Assembly: GCA_003427395.1 (NCBI GenBank)
Contig: BFEA01000293.1
Location: 808,924-836,960, forward strand
Reading direction: 5' to 3'
DNA length: 28,037 bases
Source: Chara braunii
Taxonomy: Eukaryota; Streptophyta; Charophyceae; Charales; Characeae
Shown in pieces: positions 10,601-20,440 of this stretch. How positions within the stretch are numbered: position 1 is the stretch's first letter; each line of letters starts with the position of its first letter. The notes under the pieces were generated by a model. That model had not been told where the DNA came from and did no database searches. It saw only the letters and a program-made list of their open reading frames with translations. Made by a program: the position numbers and the translations under genes.

Positions 10601-11016
10601 GAAGGTCAGTCCTCTGGGCCCTTTGGTGGCAGCGTTGCCTCCTGGTGATGGAAGGGGTGAAGATAGAAGGGTCTGAGGTAACGGGGCAAGTGAAGGAGCT
10701 CGTCCAGCTGGAACTCATGCGTAAATGGCAAGCTCTTAAATCACGACTTGACATTCTTCAGACTGAGCAGGATATCAAGCAGACAATTACAGCATTCTGC
10801 TTAGACTGGCTAGGGGATCAGCAGGAGGGATCGATAGCTCGGGTAGAATGGGGGGGTGACCAGGCAGACTCGATAAAACAGGACCCATCCAGGGACTACC
10901 GTTTAGTCTTCAAAGACTGGACTACTGTTGAACCTTCCTTCCCAATGAGACCCGCATCTGATTTCCCTGACCCCTTCCCACCTCACCCCCTCTCATTGGC
11001 GGAAATTCAGATGTGA
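7685..11016 (+). pseudogene. LINE ORF2: reverse transcriptase plus zf-RVT, inactivated
   Basis: ORF2 would reverse-transcribe the LINE RNA at the target site. The linker YRWQGTQIWGKLSKYS begins it. Reverse transcriptase motifs follow: NYRPITLLTVTYKI (about 8243-8285), GFEKAYDHVDW (8453-8485), SVRQGDP (8625-8645) and LFANDLTIMV (from 8766). The motif A catalytic Asp is Gly (GGC, 8453) and the first Asp of the usual ADD box is Asn (AAC, 8775), so the enzyme is dead apart from its frame damage. The C-terminus has LGIID, LRLKWLQKL, DRYWSIARKIQG and a zf-RVT domain: Cys at 10372 and 10381, His at 10426, Cys at 10441. Lesions are TAG 8105, a frame change near 8550, frame damage near 9227-9270 including a G-run, a change near 9620, TAG 9922 and TGA 10189. 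No RNase H domain was recognised. Confidence 0.92.
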
Positions 11017-11333
11017 GCACAGCCACTGCATCCACCCCCGGTGCCTCCCGGGGAGGAACAACTTCAGCACCGGAACCAAGCGGACGTTGGCAGGAGAATG
11101 AAGACCAGCACTTGGCCAAGAAGTGACTGAAGAAATGGACAGCAGGCAGCAGCAAAAGGATCTTAAGCTCTAGTCATCCTTTTTACAGAAAATACTATCC
11201 ATACACTCGTGGCGATGGAGGGTGCTAGATACACCAAGATAGATGAGGCGCCCTGCTCAAAGGGTGAAGAGTCGTTTCTGTCTCCATAACCTTCCTATCT
11301 GTTCAATCAATTCCCCTGGGTATCCTGGGGTAA
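11017..11333 (+). other. Probable LINE 3' untranslated region and flank
   Basis: Sequence after the ORF2 stop at 11014. It has no poly(A) tail and no clear target-site duplication, and I could not align it with the 3' end of LINE copy 2. The element may be 3' truncated or interrupted. Confidence 0.4.
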
Positions 11334-11846
11334 TCAATGCTGGCGGACTGTTCTCGAACTATTCTTGTGGATGATCTTGTTATACAGGGACGCTGGACCC
11401 GGTTTCCAGCAGGTGCAGCTCCCCACCAATAGATGGAGCATCCAGGGACAGCTACTAGAGGCGGCTGCTCTTATCACCCCCTCTAGTAGTGGTCGCTGGT
11501 TTTCCTTAAAAAAAAGGGGCAAAAGTGTCCAAGTCTTTTTGAGTGAAACTTGAGAACCATAGCACAAATCATAGCCCAGTGGTGTCCTCCTTCCATGGCC
11601 ACCGCAGGGCTTTCTCTCATGAGTGAAACTTGAGAACAATAAGTGCAAGGAATCCCAGAAAGGTACTGTCCATAGGATCTTCCAGCACCAACGTTTATTG
11701 GAGAATCCGATCTGCAATGTGGGACTAAGGTCAATGCACGCAACGAATATTCCAGAATGTTTCGAGGGTATATAGTTCCGGAAAACACATCTGTTCGCTT
11801 TGTCTTCTTTTGCTCTTTTCGGAAAACTGCTGAAGCCAATTTTCAA
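11334..11846 (-). CDS. Unrecognised 170-codon reading frame
   Basis: Open minus-strand frame, Cys/Trp/Ser-rich, with no family recognised and no signal of splicing or a start context. A direct repeat of GAGTGAAACTTGAGAAC sits inside it, near 11543 and 11621 (78 bases apart), which suggests repetitive rather than coding DNA. I list it because it is the only sizeable frame in this stretch. Confidence 0.15.
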   Translation of the reverse strand: MKIGFSSFPKRAKEDKANRCVFRNYIPSKHSGIFVACIDLSPTLQIGFSNKRWCWKILWTVPFWDSLHLLFSSFTHERKPCGGHGRRTPLGYDLCYGSQVSLKKTWTLLPLFFKENQRPLLEGVIRAAASSSCPWMLHLLVGSCTCWKPGPASLYNKIIHKNSSRTVRQH

Positions 11847-12957
11847 AACTTCCTAATTATATCCTGAGGGCCTATGTGCAGGGTCGGCACACAATTTACA
11901 CAGCACTACGTGCACATGAGCCTGCAGATAGAGCTCTCAGAGATGACTGGGTGTTCACTATTCTCATCATTTCCGTCTTGAGGCTGACATGATGAGACAT
12001 GTTAGTTTCTATGGCAACTCTGCCCCATGCATGGAGCACTTTGTTTTCTTTACTATTCATTGAAACGGGACAGATGTTGCGAGAACAGAAAAAGTAGGCA
12101 ATATTATAGTATAGCTGCCTGTGCACACTGCAGTGTGGTGTGTGGCACAAGCTGCGAGTGCACGAAACTGGACTCAGGAGCATCATCCTTGTGTGTACGA
12201 CAGTCACCATGGCGACATCCGTCTTCGCGCTCAAGCAAGACAATCCATCAATATGTGATGTGGGGTACCAAGTGCCATACTATGATGGTTTTTTTCAGAG
12301 TCCTCGTAGGCTGCAAATAGAATAGTTCATGAGTTCTGCTGTACCATTCAGGCATCCAAAATTTAGTCGGAAATAGCCACAAAGACAGAGAGAGGAAAAC
12401 AGATGGGCGACGGTTTTTTTTTTTCGTTTTGTTTTCTTTTTAGGAGGGGTGACTTTTCCCCTTGCTGTGCTGGAAAATAAAGGCAGCCTTGCAGTACCTC
12501 CAAGCCTGAATGTCAGAAATGTCAGGAAGCTCAGAAGAGCACCTTGGCGTGGATGCTGTCCGATACCTAGGAGGTGAGTTGGCTGCCAGGTGACAAAGGT
12601 CCACTTGCTTTGCCCTCATGCTATGTGGATCATGAAGGTGCACCCAGGGAATGTGGTAGATCAGTTAGAGATCTGCTGTAGCACCAGAGTGGTTGCAGCC
12701 TCGATTCGGTTGGCACTATCTTCTTCTATGCATGGTCAGTCAGTGCTAGGATGCCACCCCACATCTTGCCCCCCAGCCTGGCGCGGTGCACATTCTAGTA
12801 GGATGTCAGCCCATGCACTCCCCCCCCAGCCTAGACCAGTGCATATACATACAGGATACAGTACACATGGGATATTGGGGGATTGCAAGGGAGAATTAGT
12901 TGAAGATGGCTCACTCAAAGGGGAGGATGATGGAGGAGCACTTGACTCGAACTAATC
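11847..12957. other. Unrecognised stretch
   Basis: No gene supported; the frames are short and lack recognisable motifs. A T-rich run lies at 12413-12450. The remainder is of mixed composition without obvious repeats. Confidence 0.4.
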
Positions 12958-13019
12958 CAGTTCCAGTTCCTCTACCCGGTCCAGACTGCAGTTCCAGTTC
13001 CTCTACCCGGTCCAGACTG
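12958..13019. repeat. Perfect 31-bp tandem duplication
   Basis: The 31-base unit beginning CAGTTCCAGTTCC and ending GGTCCAGACTG occurs twice back to back (12958-12988 and 12989-13019) without mismatch. This indicates a recent local duplication. Each unit itself begins with a six-base CAGTTC repeat. Confidence 0.95.
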
Positions 13020-13407
13020 CATTCCCGTCAGATGGTAATGACGGTTGACATGGGGCTGTAATTTTGGTTCACCAAGTCCTTCACTGTTTGATCGGCTTGT
13101 CTCTGGTGGGTCCCGATGCATAGGGCACATCGGCCAATTCCGAATTTCCGACCCTTCATCAGTGCGTCTTTCATTTTTTGCATTTTCGTATTTTGCTGTG
13201 CTTTTCACTTAGGATTTAAGTGCGCCATAGTGAGGGCACTCGGAATTCTTTTTCTTTTAAGGTTTTGTAAATTCTGGATATCACGGGTGCCTATTGGGAT
13301 ACTTTGCAGCGAGTCCTTTCCTGTGTGCATGTACATTTGGGAGACATCCCTGCAAGCCCCGTGAATTTTTTGTTGATGGATGAATCAATGTAGGAATTTG
13401 TGCGCTT
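13020..13407. other. Unrecognised stretch
   Basis: Nothing recognised beyond T-rich composition in 13160-13270 and short incidental frames. Confidence 0.4.
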
Positions 13408-13491
13408 AAGAACTTTTTTTTTTTTTCTTTTTTTCTTTTTTTTTTCAGTGTATGGGAACAAGGCTCCAATCTATTCGTGGGGAGCATTAAG

Positions 13492-13522
<31 letters not shown>

Positions 13523-13556
13523 GGTGTATGGGAACAAGGCTCCAATCTATTCGTGG
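13408..13556. repeat. Duplicated poly(T)-plus-tag unit
   Basis: Two adjacent units share the layout AAGAAC, then a T run (the first with two C interruptions), then GTGTATGGGAACAAGGCTCC and ATCTATTCGTGGG. The first spans about 13408-13482 and the second about 13489-13556. The T runs could be the reverse complement of a retroposon tail duplicated by slippage or unequal exchange. This block leads directly into dispersed repeat copy B. Confidence 0.9.
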
Positions 13557-14330
13557 GCTGGGAACCGGGCCCAGCGTCCCATATGGAAATTTACATAGGG
13601 TTTTGAAAGTTTTCAGATACTGGGGCCATTACCCGGCTATGGCTAAGAAATTGTAGGTACTGAGAAAATTGCTGCGACAAACTTCAGAATATAGGCTAAA
13701 ATCAGAAAACGACTCAGAAACCCACCATCAATCCTCCTTACCTCACTCCGGCAAGACTTACTGCAGCAGAGCCACCATCTCCGCTGCTGCTATACCCTAT
13801 TTCCATCCTACGAGCTAGCCCCATCACTAGTAGGACGCTAGATATCCAACCATCTACTTATCCCACTCACCTCTTTTTGAAAGAAATTTCGAAGAATTTT
13901 AAGAAGACCATGGATAACTGCTGACCTACCGACCTAATACTAGGTTACTCGAGGCGCAGTTACTGGGTCTTTTTGTATTTTGAAATATCTTGGAAAGGCA
14001 TGGAAACCTATATGAGCGGAGGGTCAAAACTGAAACAGCCTCCTATCCAAAATTCCCCCCTCAACAGACGGAAAGTCTGTCCAGGCTTTCAGTCCTCGTA
14101 CCAGAACTCACTTGATCTCACACCCCCTTCATGCTAGGGTAACAGGGCACCGCAACCTTCCCCGGTTCTGACCAACCTAGTTCTGACGGACTGGAAGTGC
14201 CTTCCTCCCTCGACACTATCCTTAACGGCAAGCCCCTGAACTGGTTACAGGGTTAAAACCCCGGCGTCCACTTCGTCGAACGATCTGGTTACGCACGGAA
14301 TTTTTCAATTTTTCAATTTCAATTCGGCTT
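13557..14330. repeat. Modular dispersed repeat, copy B
   Basis: Same family as 1-1700. 13571-13690 matches module 1 (CCCATATGGAAATTTACATA, CATTACCCGGCT, GAGAAAATTGCTGCGACAAA). 13760-13825 matches module 3 (GCCACCATCTCC, TATACCCTATTTC, GCTAGCCCC). 14110-14230 matches module 2 (TCACACCCCC, ACAGGGCA, GTGCCTTCCTCCCTCGACA). Modules occur in a different order and number from copy A, so the family has been rearranged rather than simply copied. Confidence 0.75.
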
Positions 14331-14398
14331 TAGGAATTAGGCGCAGCTTCACTGGCACTTCGCGTAACTGTTTTGGTGCCTTTTTTTATTTTGCGCGC

Positions 14399-14872
14399 AT
14401 GCTTCTCTCTGTGTCGTGCTCTTGCATGCAATCTTTCCTCGCTTCTCGAACCCCTTTCTTTGCGCCATCATCGGCAAACTGTAACTGTCTTCTCTCCCTC
14501 CATTTGTGCTCTTCCTTTCTTCTTGCTCCCGTTGAATTTTGGTTTTGCTCCATTCTGCTTCCCTTAACCTCCTTTCCCACCTTCATCCACACGCAAGAAG
14601 GCCCCGTCGATCCCCCGTGTAATTGTAGAAGTCAGACGGCAGAGTGTGAGAAGGCTCTAAACCCTTCACACTGCGATCCGATTGGCTACAAAGTGCTCTA
14701 TGCGGATCAACATAGCCCTCTCACATGTCTCCCTCTCTCTCATCTCCTGTATCCCCCATCATCATTTTTTCTCCCTCCATTTTGCAACTATAAATCTCGC
14801 AAGCGTATCATTTTTGCTCTCTCACAATACATCGGCCAACTCTGCTGGAGTAGTGGCTGGATGAGGTGGTGA
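14399..14872 (+). CDS. Unrecognised 157-codon reading frame with hydrophobic N-terminus
   Basis: Open from ATG at 14399. The N-terminus is hydrophobic and Cys/Ser-rich, like a signal peptide or membrane anchor, followed by a Cys-containing polar middle (CNCRSQTAECEKALN) and a second hydrophobic part. The DNA is strongly CT-rich, which by itself produces Leu/Ser/Pro/Phe-rich translations, so the frame may be spurious. A TATA-like CTATAAATC lies inside it at about 14787. No family is recognised. Confidence 0.2.
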   Translation: MLLSVSCSCMQSFLASRTPFFAPSSANCNCLLSLHLCSSFLLAPVEFWFCSILLPLTSFPTFIHTQEGPVDPPCNCRSQTAECEKALNPSHCDPIGYKVLYADQHSPLTCLPLSHLLYPPSSFFLPPFCNYKSRKRIIFALSQYIGQLCWSSGWMRW

Positions 14873-15414
14873 TTAGAGAGTCGGAAAGTGCGCACGAGTC
14901 GGCTGCAACTTTGCGGGATTGTGCGCTGGATCACTATGACGGGCTGCAGGATCCAAGCAAATCTGCAAGGTAGTTGAGTAGACGGTGTGATGATCATTGG
15001 GGGTTTAGCGTTGAGTACATAAGGGTTGGGATCACCAGTGCTCGAGTGAGGTGAGGTGTGTTGATGGTTGGTTGGATGGCATGGGACCATAACTCGAGAG
15101 CAGAAGGTTTTCGTGTCTTGTCCTGTATTTAGAGTTAAGCTGCATGGCGAGATGCCAATTTTTTTTCTCAATCAAGCGAGTGTATATTCTCTCCCCCCTT
15201 CCCCCCCCCCTTTTTGCCTCCTTTCAATGAATGAATGGATGACGGTTACGCGTGCGTGACTTGCGATGGTTGCCAATGCAAAAATGTGTCTTTGAGTCTT
15301 CTCCCTTGTTTCTCCCTTTCGTTTTCAGGATCTCGTTGGGCAAGGATTTTCAAAACGCAAGAGTCAATGAAAGTTGTGTAATGGGATACATGTCTTTTCA
15401 ATGCTAGTGCGTAT

Positions 15415-15415
<1 letters not shown>
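14873..15415. other. Unrecognised stretch before the microsatellite
   Basis: No gene supported. Pyrimidine runs lie at 15190-15220. A splice-acceptor-like tract ends TTTTCAG at 15329. The stretch could belong to an untranslated or intronic part of a gene, but no exon was recognised. Confidence 0.35.

Positions 15416-15488
<73 letters not shown>
15416..15488. repeat. (CT)n microsatellite
   Basis: Uninterrupted CT dinucleotide for 73 bases, running into the assembly gap. Confidence 0.99.
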
Positions 15489-15544
15489 NNNNNNNNNNNN
15501 NNNNNNNNNNNNNNNNNNNNNNNNNNNNNNNNNNNNNNNNNNNN
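15489..15544. other. Assembly gap (56 N)
   Basis: Run of undetermined bases between two microsatellites. The gap was probably caused by the repeats, and its true length is unknown. Confidence 0.99.
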
Positions 15545-15590
15545 TCTATCTATCTATCTATCTATCTATGTATCTCTCTATCTATCTATA
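15545..15590. repeat. (TCTA)n microsatellite
   Basis: Imperfect TCTA tetranucleotide array directly after the gap. It probably forms a compound repeat with the CT tract. Confidence 0.95.
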
Positions 15591-16099
15591 TATGATTGAG
15601 GTTATGTATCGATGATGAATTAATGTTGTTCTTCGTAGTTAAAATTTTTTTCGGAGAAACCCTCCACGTTCTCGATCAGCGAGGCACACTCTTATCTCGT
15701 TCAAGTTACAATTTTTCGCTTGCAAGAAAGTAACGAGCGGAACAATTACAATCCCGCGGCTTACAAGCATGAAGCACTCAGATCGGCTAATATTTTTGTC
15801 ATTGTGTTTTCTTCGCCTTTATTTTTAATGAATGTCTCCCCTGGTATGACTAGCAGTATGACCTGTCCGTGGACGTGATCACAGGGTTTTGGAATGGTCA
15901 CCCATTAAAAAACTACTCAATTCGTGAAGATCTTTGCTCTTCTTGTCACTTTAAAAGGGAATGTTCATCCCATGCAATGATCCAAGTATTTATTTATGTT
16001 GTCGTCCCTCGAAACTTGTCCTCGTTTATGCCCCTCCTTTTGAAGAACCCGTGATCACCTGCTTGAAAACTAATTCCTGAACTCATCCATTAGTTTTCT
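15591..16099. other. Unrecognised AT-rich stretch
   Basis: No gene recognised. It ends at the target site of LINE copy 2. A 61-codon frame at 15869-16054 has no recognisable features. Confidence 0.4.
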
Positions 16100-16109
16100 G
16101 GGTAATCCA
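16100..16109. repeat. Target-site duplication, 5' copy (LINE copy 2)
   Basis: GGGTAATCCA, repeated exactly at 18094-18103 directly after the poly(A) tail of the LINE. Confidence 0.85.
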
Positions 16110-18093
16110 AAGTTTGTTTTCTCCTAAGAGATTCCTTGGATACCATTGACATTAGAACAAACTTCAACAAATTCGAAGAGGAACCCCTATCATAGAGGAG
16201 GATATTCATCCACTGTCTTGGATAGGAGATAGATATTGGAACATCTCTAGAGCTAACCATCAATCTAAAGATGGGGAAGTATGAAGAGAATTTATGAAAT
16301 ATCAAATTGTGGATAACTTTTGGATTGCCTTTATTAAAACATGGCGTCCATTGTCATTGCCTAATAAACCTTCATGATCTCAGTATGAGGAAGTGTTGCG
16401 TCAACCCCTGTTTGGCAATCGATGGATAACCGGTCTGAAAGCTACAGTGTACATTCGTTATTCTCCGTCGTGGGTAACATGGATAAAGAGAGGAGTAATA
16501 AATTTAAAATACTTATAGGACACAATGAGTCGAGATTGGAAAACAGTGGACCGATTGAGAGATCTTATCTGATACGCACACCACCTAGAGGATTCTTTGG
16601 ACCAAATCTTCTTTTCCATACCGTTGGCATGTGTGGTCGCGTTGAAAAAAAGTCAATTTTTTTAAGAATCGAATTGGGTAGTAGGTATGGATGAAAACAA
16701 TAGCAAGGATATAGGGACAATTGTGTGTCTAAGAGAAGACGGTGTCATGGTTAAGATTTTTGAGCTACAGGAGGACTTCATATTGGTGCGTAATCAACCA
16801 GATAGGGTAATGATTTACCCTTTTGAATTAATGTGTAGGATTAGACTAGTCCATGTCTCACAAGGCAACCAATGACGGACTTTCTTTGTCGAGTTACGTA
16901 TTTCGGAGCTCCCGCTGGATCCGGAGGATTGTGCTTAGCAAACTGGGAAAAGAAACAAACCACGTCAAATCAACCTATAGATTGTTACGTCCAAGACCAG
17001 ACGTGGCATCGGTAATACAAGATAAACAGACTATGCATTTATATAGATATTGAAAAAATAAAAGCAATTAAATAGTTCAAAAATCTCAAGGACTGCCCCG
17101 ATAAGTCTAACTCGTTACCATCGTCATTAAAGCATGGATGTCTATCAACCAATGATTTGTTAATTGATCACACTACGTTGGAACAACAGGGAAAAGTTTT
17201 ACCATGGTGTGAATTTTGTGTGTCAACGTATCCTTCTAGAAAATATAAGAAAACAATAGAGCATGTATTTACCCCATGTCCTAGCTCGGTCCTCATGTGG
17301 TGAAGATGGGACTGTATTTAGAGACGATTGAAAAAAATTGACCGACCTTGAAAATGGAGGGCAGTTTCGAACCCCCTCAATATTACTTTGACGGACTTCC
17401 AACAAAACATGTTTTCCAATAGAAGAAAAACAGTATTTTGAGCAATTTGGTAAAAGAGATGTATGTTTCCAAAGGAAGATGTATGATTCGCAGGAGCTGA
17501 AGTTGCAGACATAATCAAGCAATTTGTAGAAACAAAAATTTGTTCACAATGGTCTAAGCTCAAAGTAAAACTAGACATGTTTCAACAAAAAACTTATATT
17601 GCAAAAGTCATTAGCAAATTTAAAATGAAATGGCTGGGGGATTTGGATGAAAGAAAAGTGGGAAGGGTATGTTGTCCAGGGAATGTGAAGGGATTATCAT
17701 CTAATTTTAAACTCCTGGTGGGATGTTAAACCAGAAGATGCATTAAGGCCTGTTGAGTTATTCCATGAAATTATCCCACCTTCAGAGCTAGTATTGGTAG
17801 ACCTACAATGGTTTGGCAAGGAATAAGAGGGAGGATTTTTATTTTATTAGAATAATGAGAGGGTGGGGAAGGTATCAACTTTCTTGGGTCAGGTTTCAGT
17901 TGACCTTATGTTCTGGGACGATCAATCATATTTTCCGGCAGGTGTCAGAGTCTCGACCAAGATGATCCTCTAGCCTGGTTAGCACTAGTGATGTATGGTT
18001 GATATTAGGCGCCCAAAGTTGGGTGAAGAGGTACTAAGGCCAAAAAACAATTTCCAAGTATTCTTTATAGCTGGAAAAAAAAAAAAAAAAAAA
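16110..18093 (+). mobile_element. 5'-truncated LINE (copy 2) with poly(A) tail
   Basis: A 1984-bp insertion bounded by the 10-bp duplication GGGTAATCCA and ending in 19 A's (18075-18093). These are the three hallmarks of target-primed reverse transcription: 5' truncation, tail and duplication. It holds only the C-terminal part of ORF2. The reverse transcriptase core is absent, as expected from truncation. The sequence is clearly more AT-rich than copy 1. Confidence 0.9.
16250..17735 (+). pseudogene. LINE ORF2 C-terminal fragment with zf-RVT
   Basis: Translation across frames tracks copy 1 in the same order. DRYWNIS matches DRYWSIA. KTWRPLSLP matches KTWRRLPLP, and EEVLRQPLFGNR matches EEVYCQPFFKNR. 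VKSTYRLLRP (about 16950) matches VKSMYRMLRP. Then comes the zf-RVT block: LEQQGKVLPWC, Cys at 17208 and 17217, TIEH with His at 17262, Cys at 17277. A later piece, KMKWLGDLDERKVGRV (about 17620-17670), matches the DWLGDQQEGSIARV segment. Several stops and frame changes, for example near 17300-17400, make it non-functional. The match is clear at protein level but weak in DNA, so the two copies belong to separate subfamilies. Confidence 0.88.
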
Positions 18094-18103
18094 GGGTAAT
18101 CCA
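18094..18103. repeat. Target-site duplication, 3' copy (LINE copy 2)
   Basis: Exact second copy of the ten bases at 16100-16109, abutting the poly(A) tail. Confidence 0.85.
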
Positions 18104-19040
18104 CCTTCGAGCAGGAGTATCAGGCATGAAAGTCACATCGCATTGCCTGATTTCCTCTGCGAAAGAGATTCTCAAAGTTAATGGAGGTTTATGACCTTGT
18201 TTTGTGACCCTTCCCGTACAACATGTTTGCGAGTGTGACGTGCGAGTGTGACGTGCGAGAAGCCGTAGCCAAGATTGGTGACCCTTATCATCTTCCTTCC
18301 AAAGCATGGTGTTGTGGATTTGTCACTTTGGGTTTTATTATTGCTGATACTCATTTCCCTCTCTTTTTTATTTTGCTTCCTTTCAACAAGCTTATTGTCA
18401 TTCCATGCCCGACAATTGCTCCCCAACAATTGTCGCTACACGGAGCGCTTCCAAGCCCAAGGGTTCAATTATCGAATACGTGGTGAAGAGGAGTTCAAGG
18501 AGAAAGCAGTGAGACTGCAACCTTCCGACTCGGATTTCGAGATGCTGCGAAGAACGTTGTGAGTCCCTTGTTCGAAACCAAAATCCGTCGTGTGTTCCCT
18601 CTCCCTTTCGGCCAAGAAAAAGGCATCATGCTGTCGAGCGCATCGGTCCCGCAGGAGGACCCTCCTGGCCGCGTCACGTAGGATTTTGCAGGACTTCTTC
18701 GTGCGTCAGCCACACCTCTCACAAACCCCTACAACAGGATAGGGGCCACACGAGGCACAACTTACCTCTGCCCAAGGGCTTGTCACCACCTTTGGATATG
18801 TGTATCCCCACTGAGCTACCGAACCAAGATATAATAGAAAAGGTAATAGACAAGTTCATCAGGTTATGTAGATCGTGTGACATATGGTTGTCATTCTCAC
18901 TGCCTCCAAAGTGTGGTTTGTACATCAAGCTTCAAACACTAACCTTGATAAACCATACGCACACGCAAAAAACATTCAATAACATCAATGGGGTCAACCT
19001 TACCATTCCCTGGAACTCACACTCGGCCTGACACACACAG
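18104..19040. other. Unrecognised stretch between two insertions
   Basis: No gene supported. A 95-codon plus frame at 18275-18562 begins hydrophobic and ends charged (GEEEFKEKAVRLQPSDSDFE), but no family is recognised. A 13-bp tandem pair (GCGAGTGTGACGT) lies at 18229-18254. Confidence 0.35.
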
Positions 19041-19048
19041 CCTCAACC
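19041..19048. repeat. Target-site duplication, left copy
   Basis: CCTCAACC, matched exactly at 20120-20127 on the other side of the inverted-repeat element. Confidence 0.7.
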
Positions 19049-20119
19049 CTGGGTAGCACCGCGTACACGTACGTGCCCGAAAACGCGCGTACATATACGT
19101 ATATCATGGCATATATATAATAAATTATTTAAGGCAACCGGGAGGAGGAGGAGGAAATCAGCATTGGGGAGGAGAGGAAGAGGCAGATCGGGAGGAGCAG
19201 GAGGAAGAGGATGATGGGGAGGAGGAGGACGAAGAGGGCGATGGGAGGAGGAGGACGACAAAGACGATCGGGAGGAGGGGGCGGAAGTCAGCGATGGGGA
19301 CAAAGTCGACGATGGGGAGGAGAAGAAGGAAGACAACGTGGAGGAGGACGTGACAAGGGGGAAGGAGGACGCCGACGCTTCCTCCTCCATCGTCGTCTTC
19401 CTCCTTCCCTCGTCGTCACGAGCTTCAATGCAAATTAAAAAAAAAAAAAAAAAAATTGACGTGGCAGGGAGGACAGTCGATGATGGGGAGGAGGAGGAGG
19501 AAGAGGACGACGGGGGGGAGGATGACGGAGATGGCAATGGGGAGGAGGAGGAGAAAGATGACGATGCATCGTCCTCCTCCTCCTCCTCCCCGTCACCCTC
19601 TTCGTCTTCGTTTACCCCGTTGTCCTTTTTCCTCCTCCTTTTCCTCCCCATTGCCATCACCATCCCCCTCCTCCTCTCCGTCATCATCTTTGTCTACCTC
19701 CTCCGTCCACTCCTTCCCATGGCAATGGCGGCAGCTCCACGGCGACGACACGGCAGATGGCGATGGCGACGACCAGGGCGATGGCGATGCCCAGAATGAC
19801 TAAGACGGACTACAGCAGGGTAGAGGGCTGACGCGGCTTGGGGGGTAGACCTTTCCGACACGAATTCAAAAATTATGCGGGGGCAACACTCTTCCTCCCG
19901 CCCCGCATCACCCCTCTACCCTACTTTGGGCCCCAGCGGGCTACCCCTCCACCCCTAAGCCTACGGGGACAAAACCGCCCCCCCAAGTGGTCTGCTAACA
20001 CTACGTACGCGGGCCTTGAAAAGAGGTACGCGTGTACACGTACGCGGTATATACGCGCGTACAGGCATACACGTATGCGTATATGCGGACCACGCGTATG
20101 TGTACGTCGTGCTACCCAA
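19049..20119. mobile_element. Non-autonomous terminal-inverted-repeat element (8-bp duplication, hAT-like)
   Basis: A 1071-bp segment begins CTGGGTAGCAC and ends GTGCTACCCAA, so ten of eleven terminal bases are inverted copies. The similarity continues with mismatches for about 30 bases (GCGTACACGTACG against the right-end ACGTACACATACG). An 8-bp duplication flanks it, the length made by hAT transposases. The termini are not the typical hAT sequence, so the superfamily is provisional. Subterminal parts are alternating purine/pyrimidine (CGTACG, TATACG). The core is GGA-rich (19139-19380, 19470-19560), then CCT-rich (19560-19700), with 18 A's near 19438-19455. No transposase is present. Acidic and Ser-rich reading frames inside it are translations of the simple sequence. 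Confidence 0.75.
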
Positions 20120-20127
20120 CCTCAACC
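20120..20127. repeat. Target-site duplication, right copy
   Basis: Exact copy of the eight bases at 19041-19048. Confidence 0.7.
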
Positions 20128-20440
20128 ATTACCAAAGTTTCCATAAAACGATACTCAGTTCTTTTAAAATAGTCATTAAAAGAAGTATGGGCGAAAATCC
20201 CATCAAACACAACAGACCACAAGAGCTAAATCCTTGGGTTGGGTTATGGGAATGAGTTTGGGTTGAGTCATAAACCAACCTATTATCAAAAGATAACAGA
20301 AAACGATCCTCGTAGGATTGGGCTGAAACTAGTCAAATCTTAAATCAAAATGACCAAAAAGGCTATGTAACACAGCAGAGACCAATTCTCAAAACTAAAC
20401 TTTAAGTGTATGGGGAATAAACCTTCATATTACACCTCAC
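20128..20440. other. AT-rich spacer
   Basis: No gene or clear repeat was recognised between the inverted-repeat element and the tandem array. Confidence 0.4.

Larger units (their letters stand above)
5700..11170 (+). mobile_element. Long degenerate LINE (copy 1)
   Basis: A non-LTR retrotransposon carrying, in order, an ORF1 remnant with a zinc knuckle, a low-complexity linker, a reverse transcriptase and a zf-RVT C-terminus. Such elements copy themselves by target-primed reverse transcription. No apurinic-type endonuclease (EEP) domain was seen between ORF1 and the reverse transcriptase, where plant L1-type LINEs keep it. The 3' end is uncertain: there is no poly(A) tail directly after ORF2. 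Both edges are approximate, and one ambiguous base lies at 6947. Confidence 0.85.

Noticed and set aside
14780-14800. CTATAAATC as a TATA box
   Set aside because: One short word in CT-rich DNA with no identifiable gene downstream; kept only as a remark in the reading-frame entry.
18540-18600. TTCGAAACC word resembling a tRNA B box
   Set aside because: No A box, acceptor stem or anticodon arm could be formed around it.
19043-19687. Minus-strand 214-codon Ser/Asp/Glu-rich frame, and the plus-strand 153-codon acidic frame at 19338-19799
   Set aside because: Both are direct translations of GGA/CCT simple sequence inside the inverted-repeat element.
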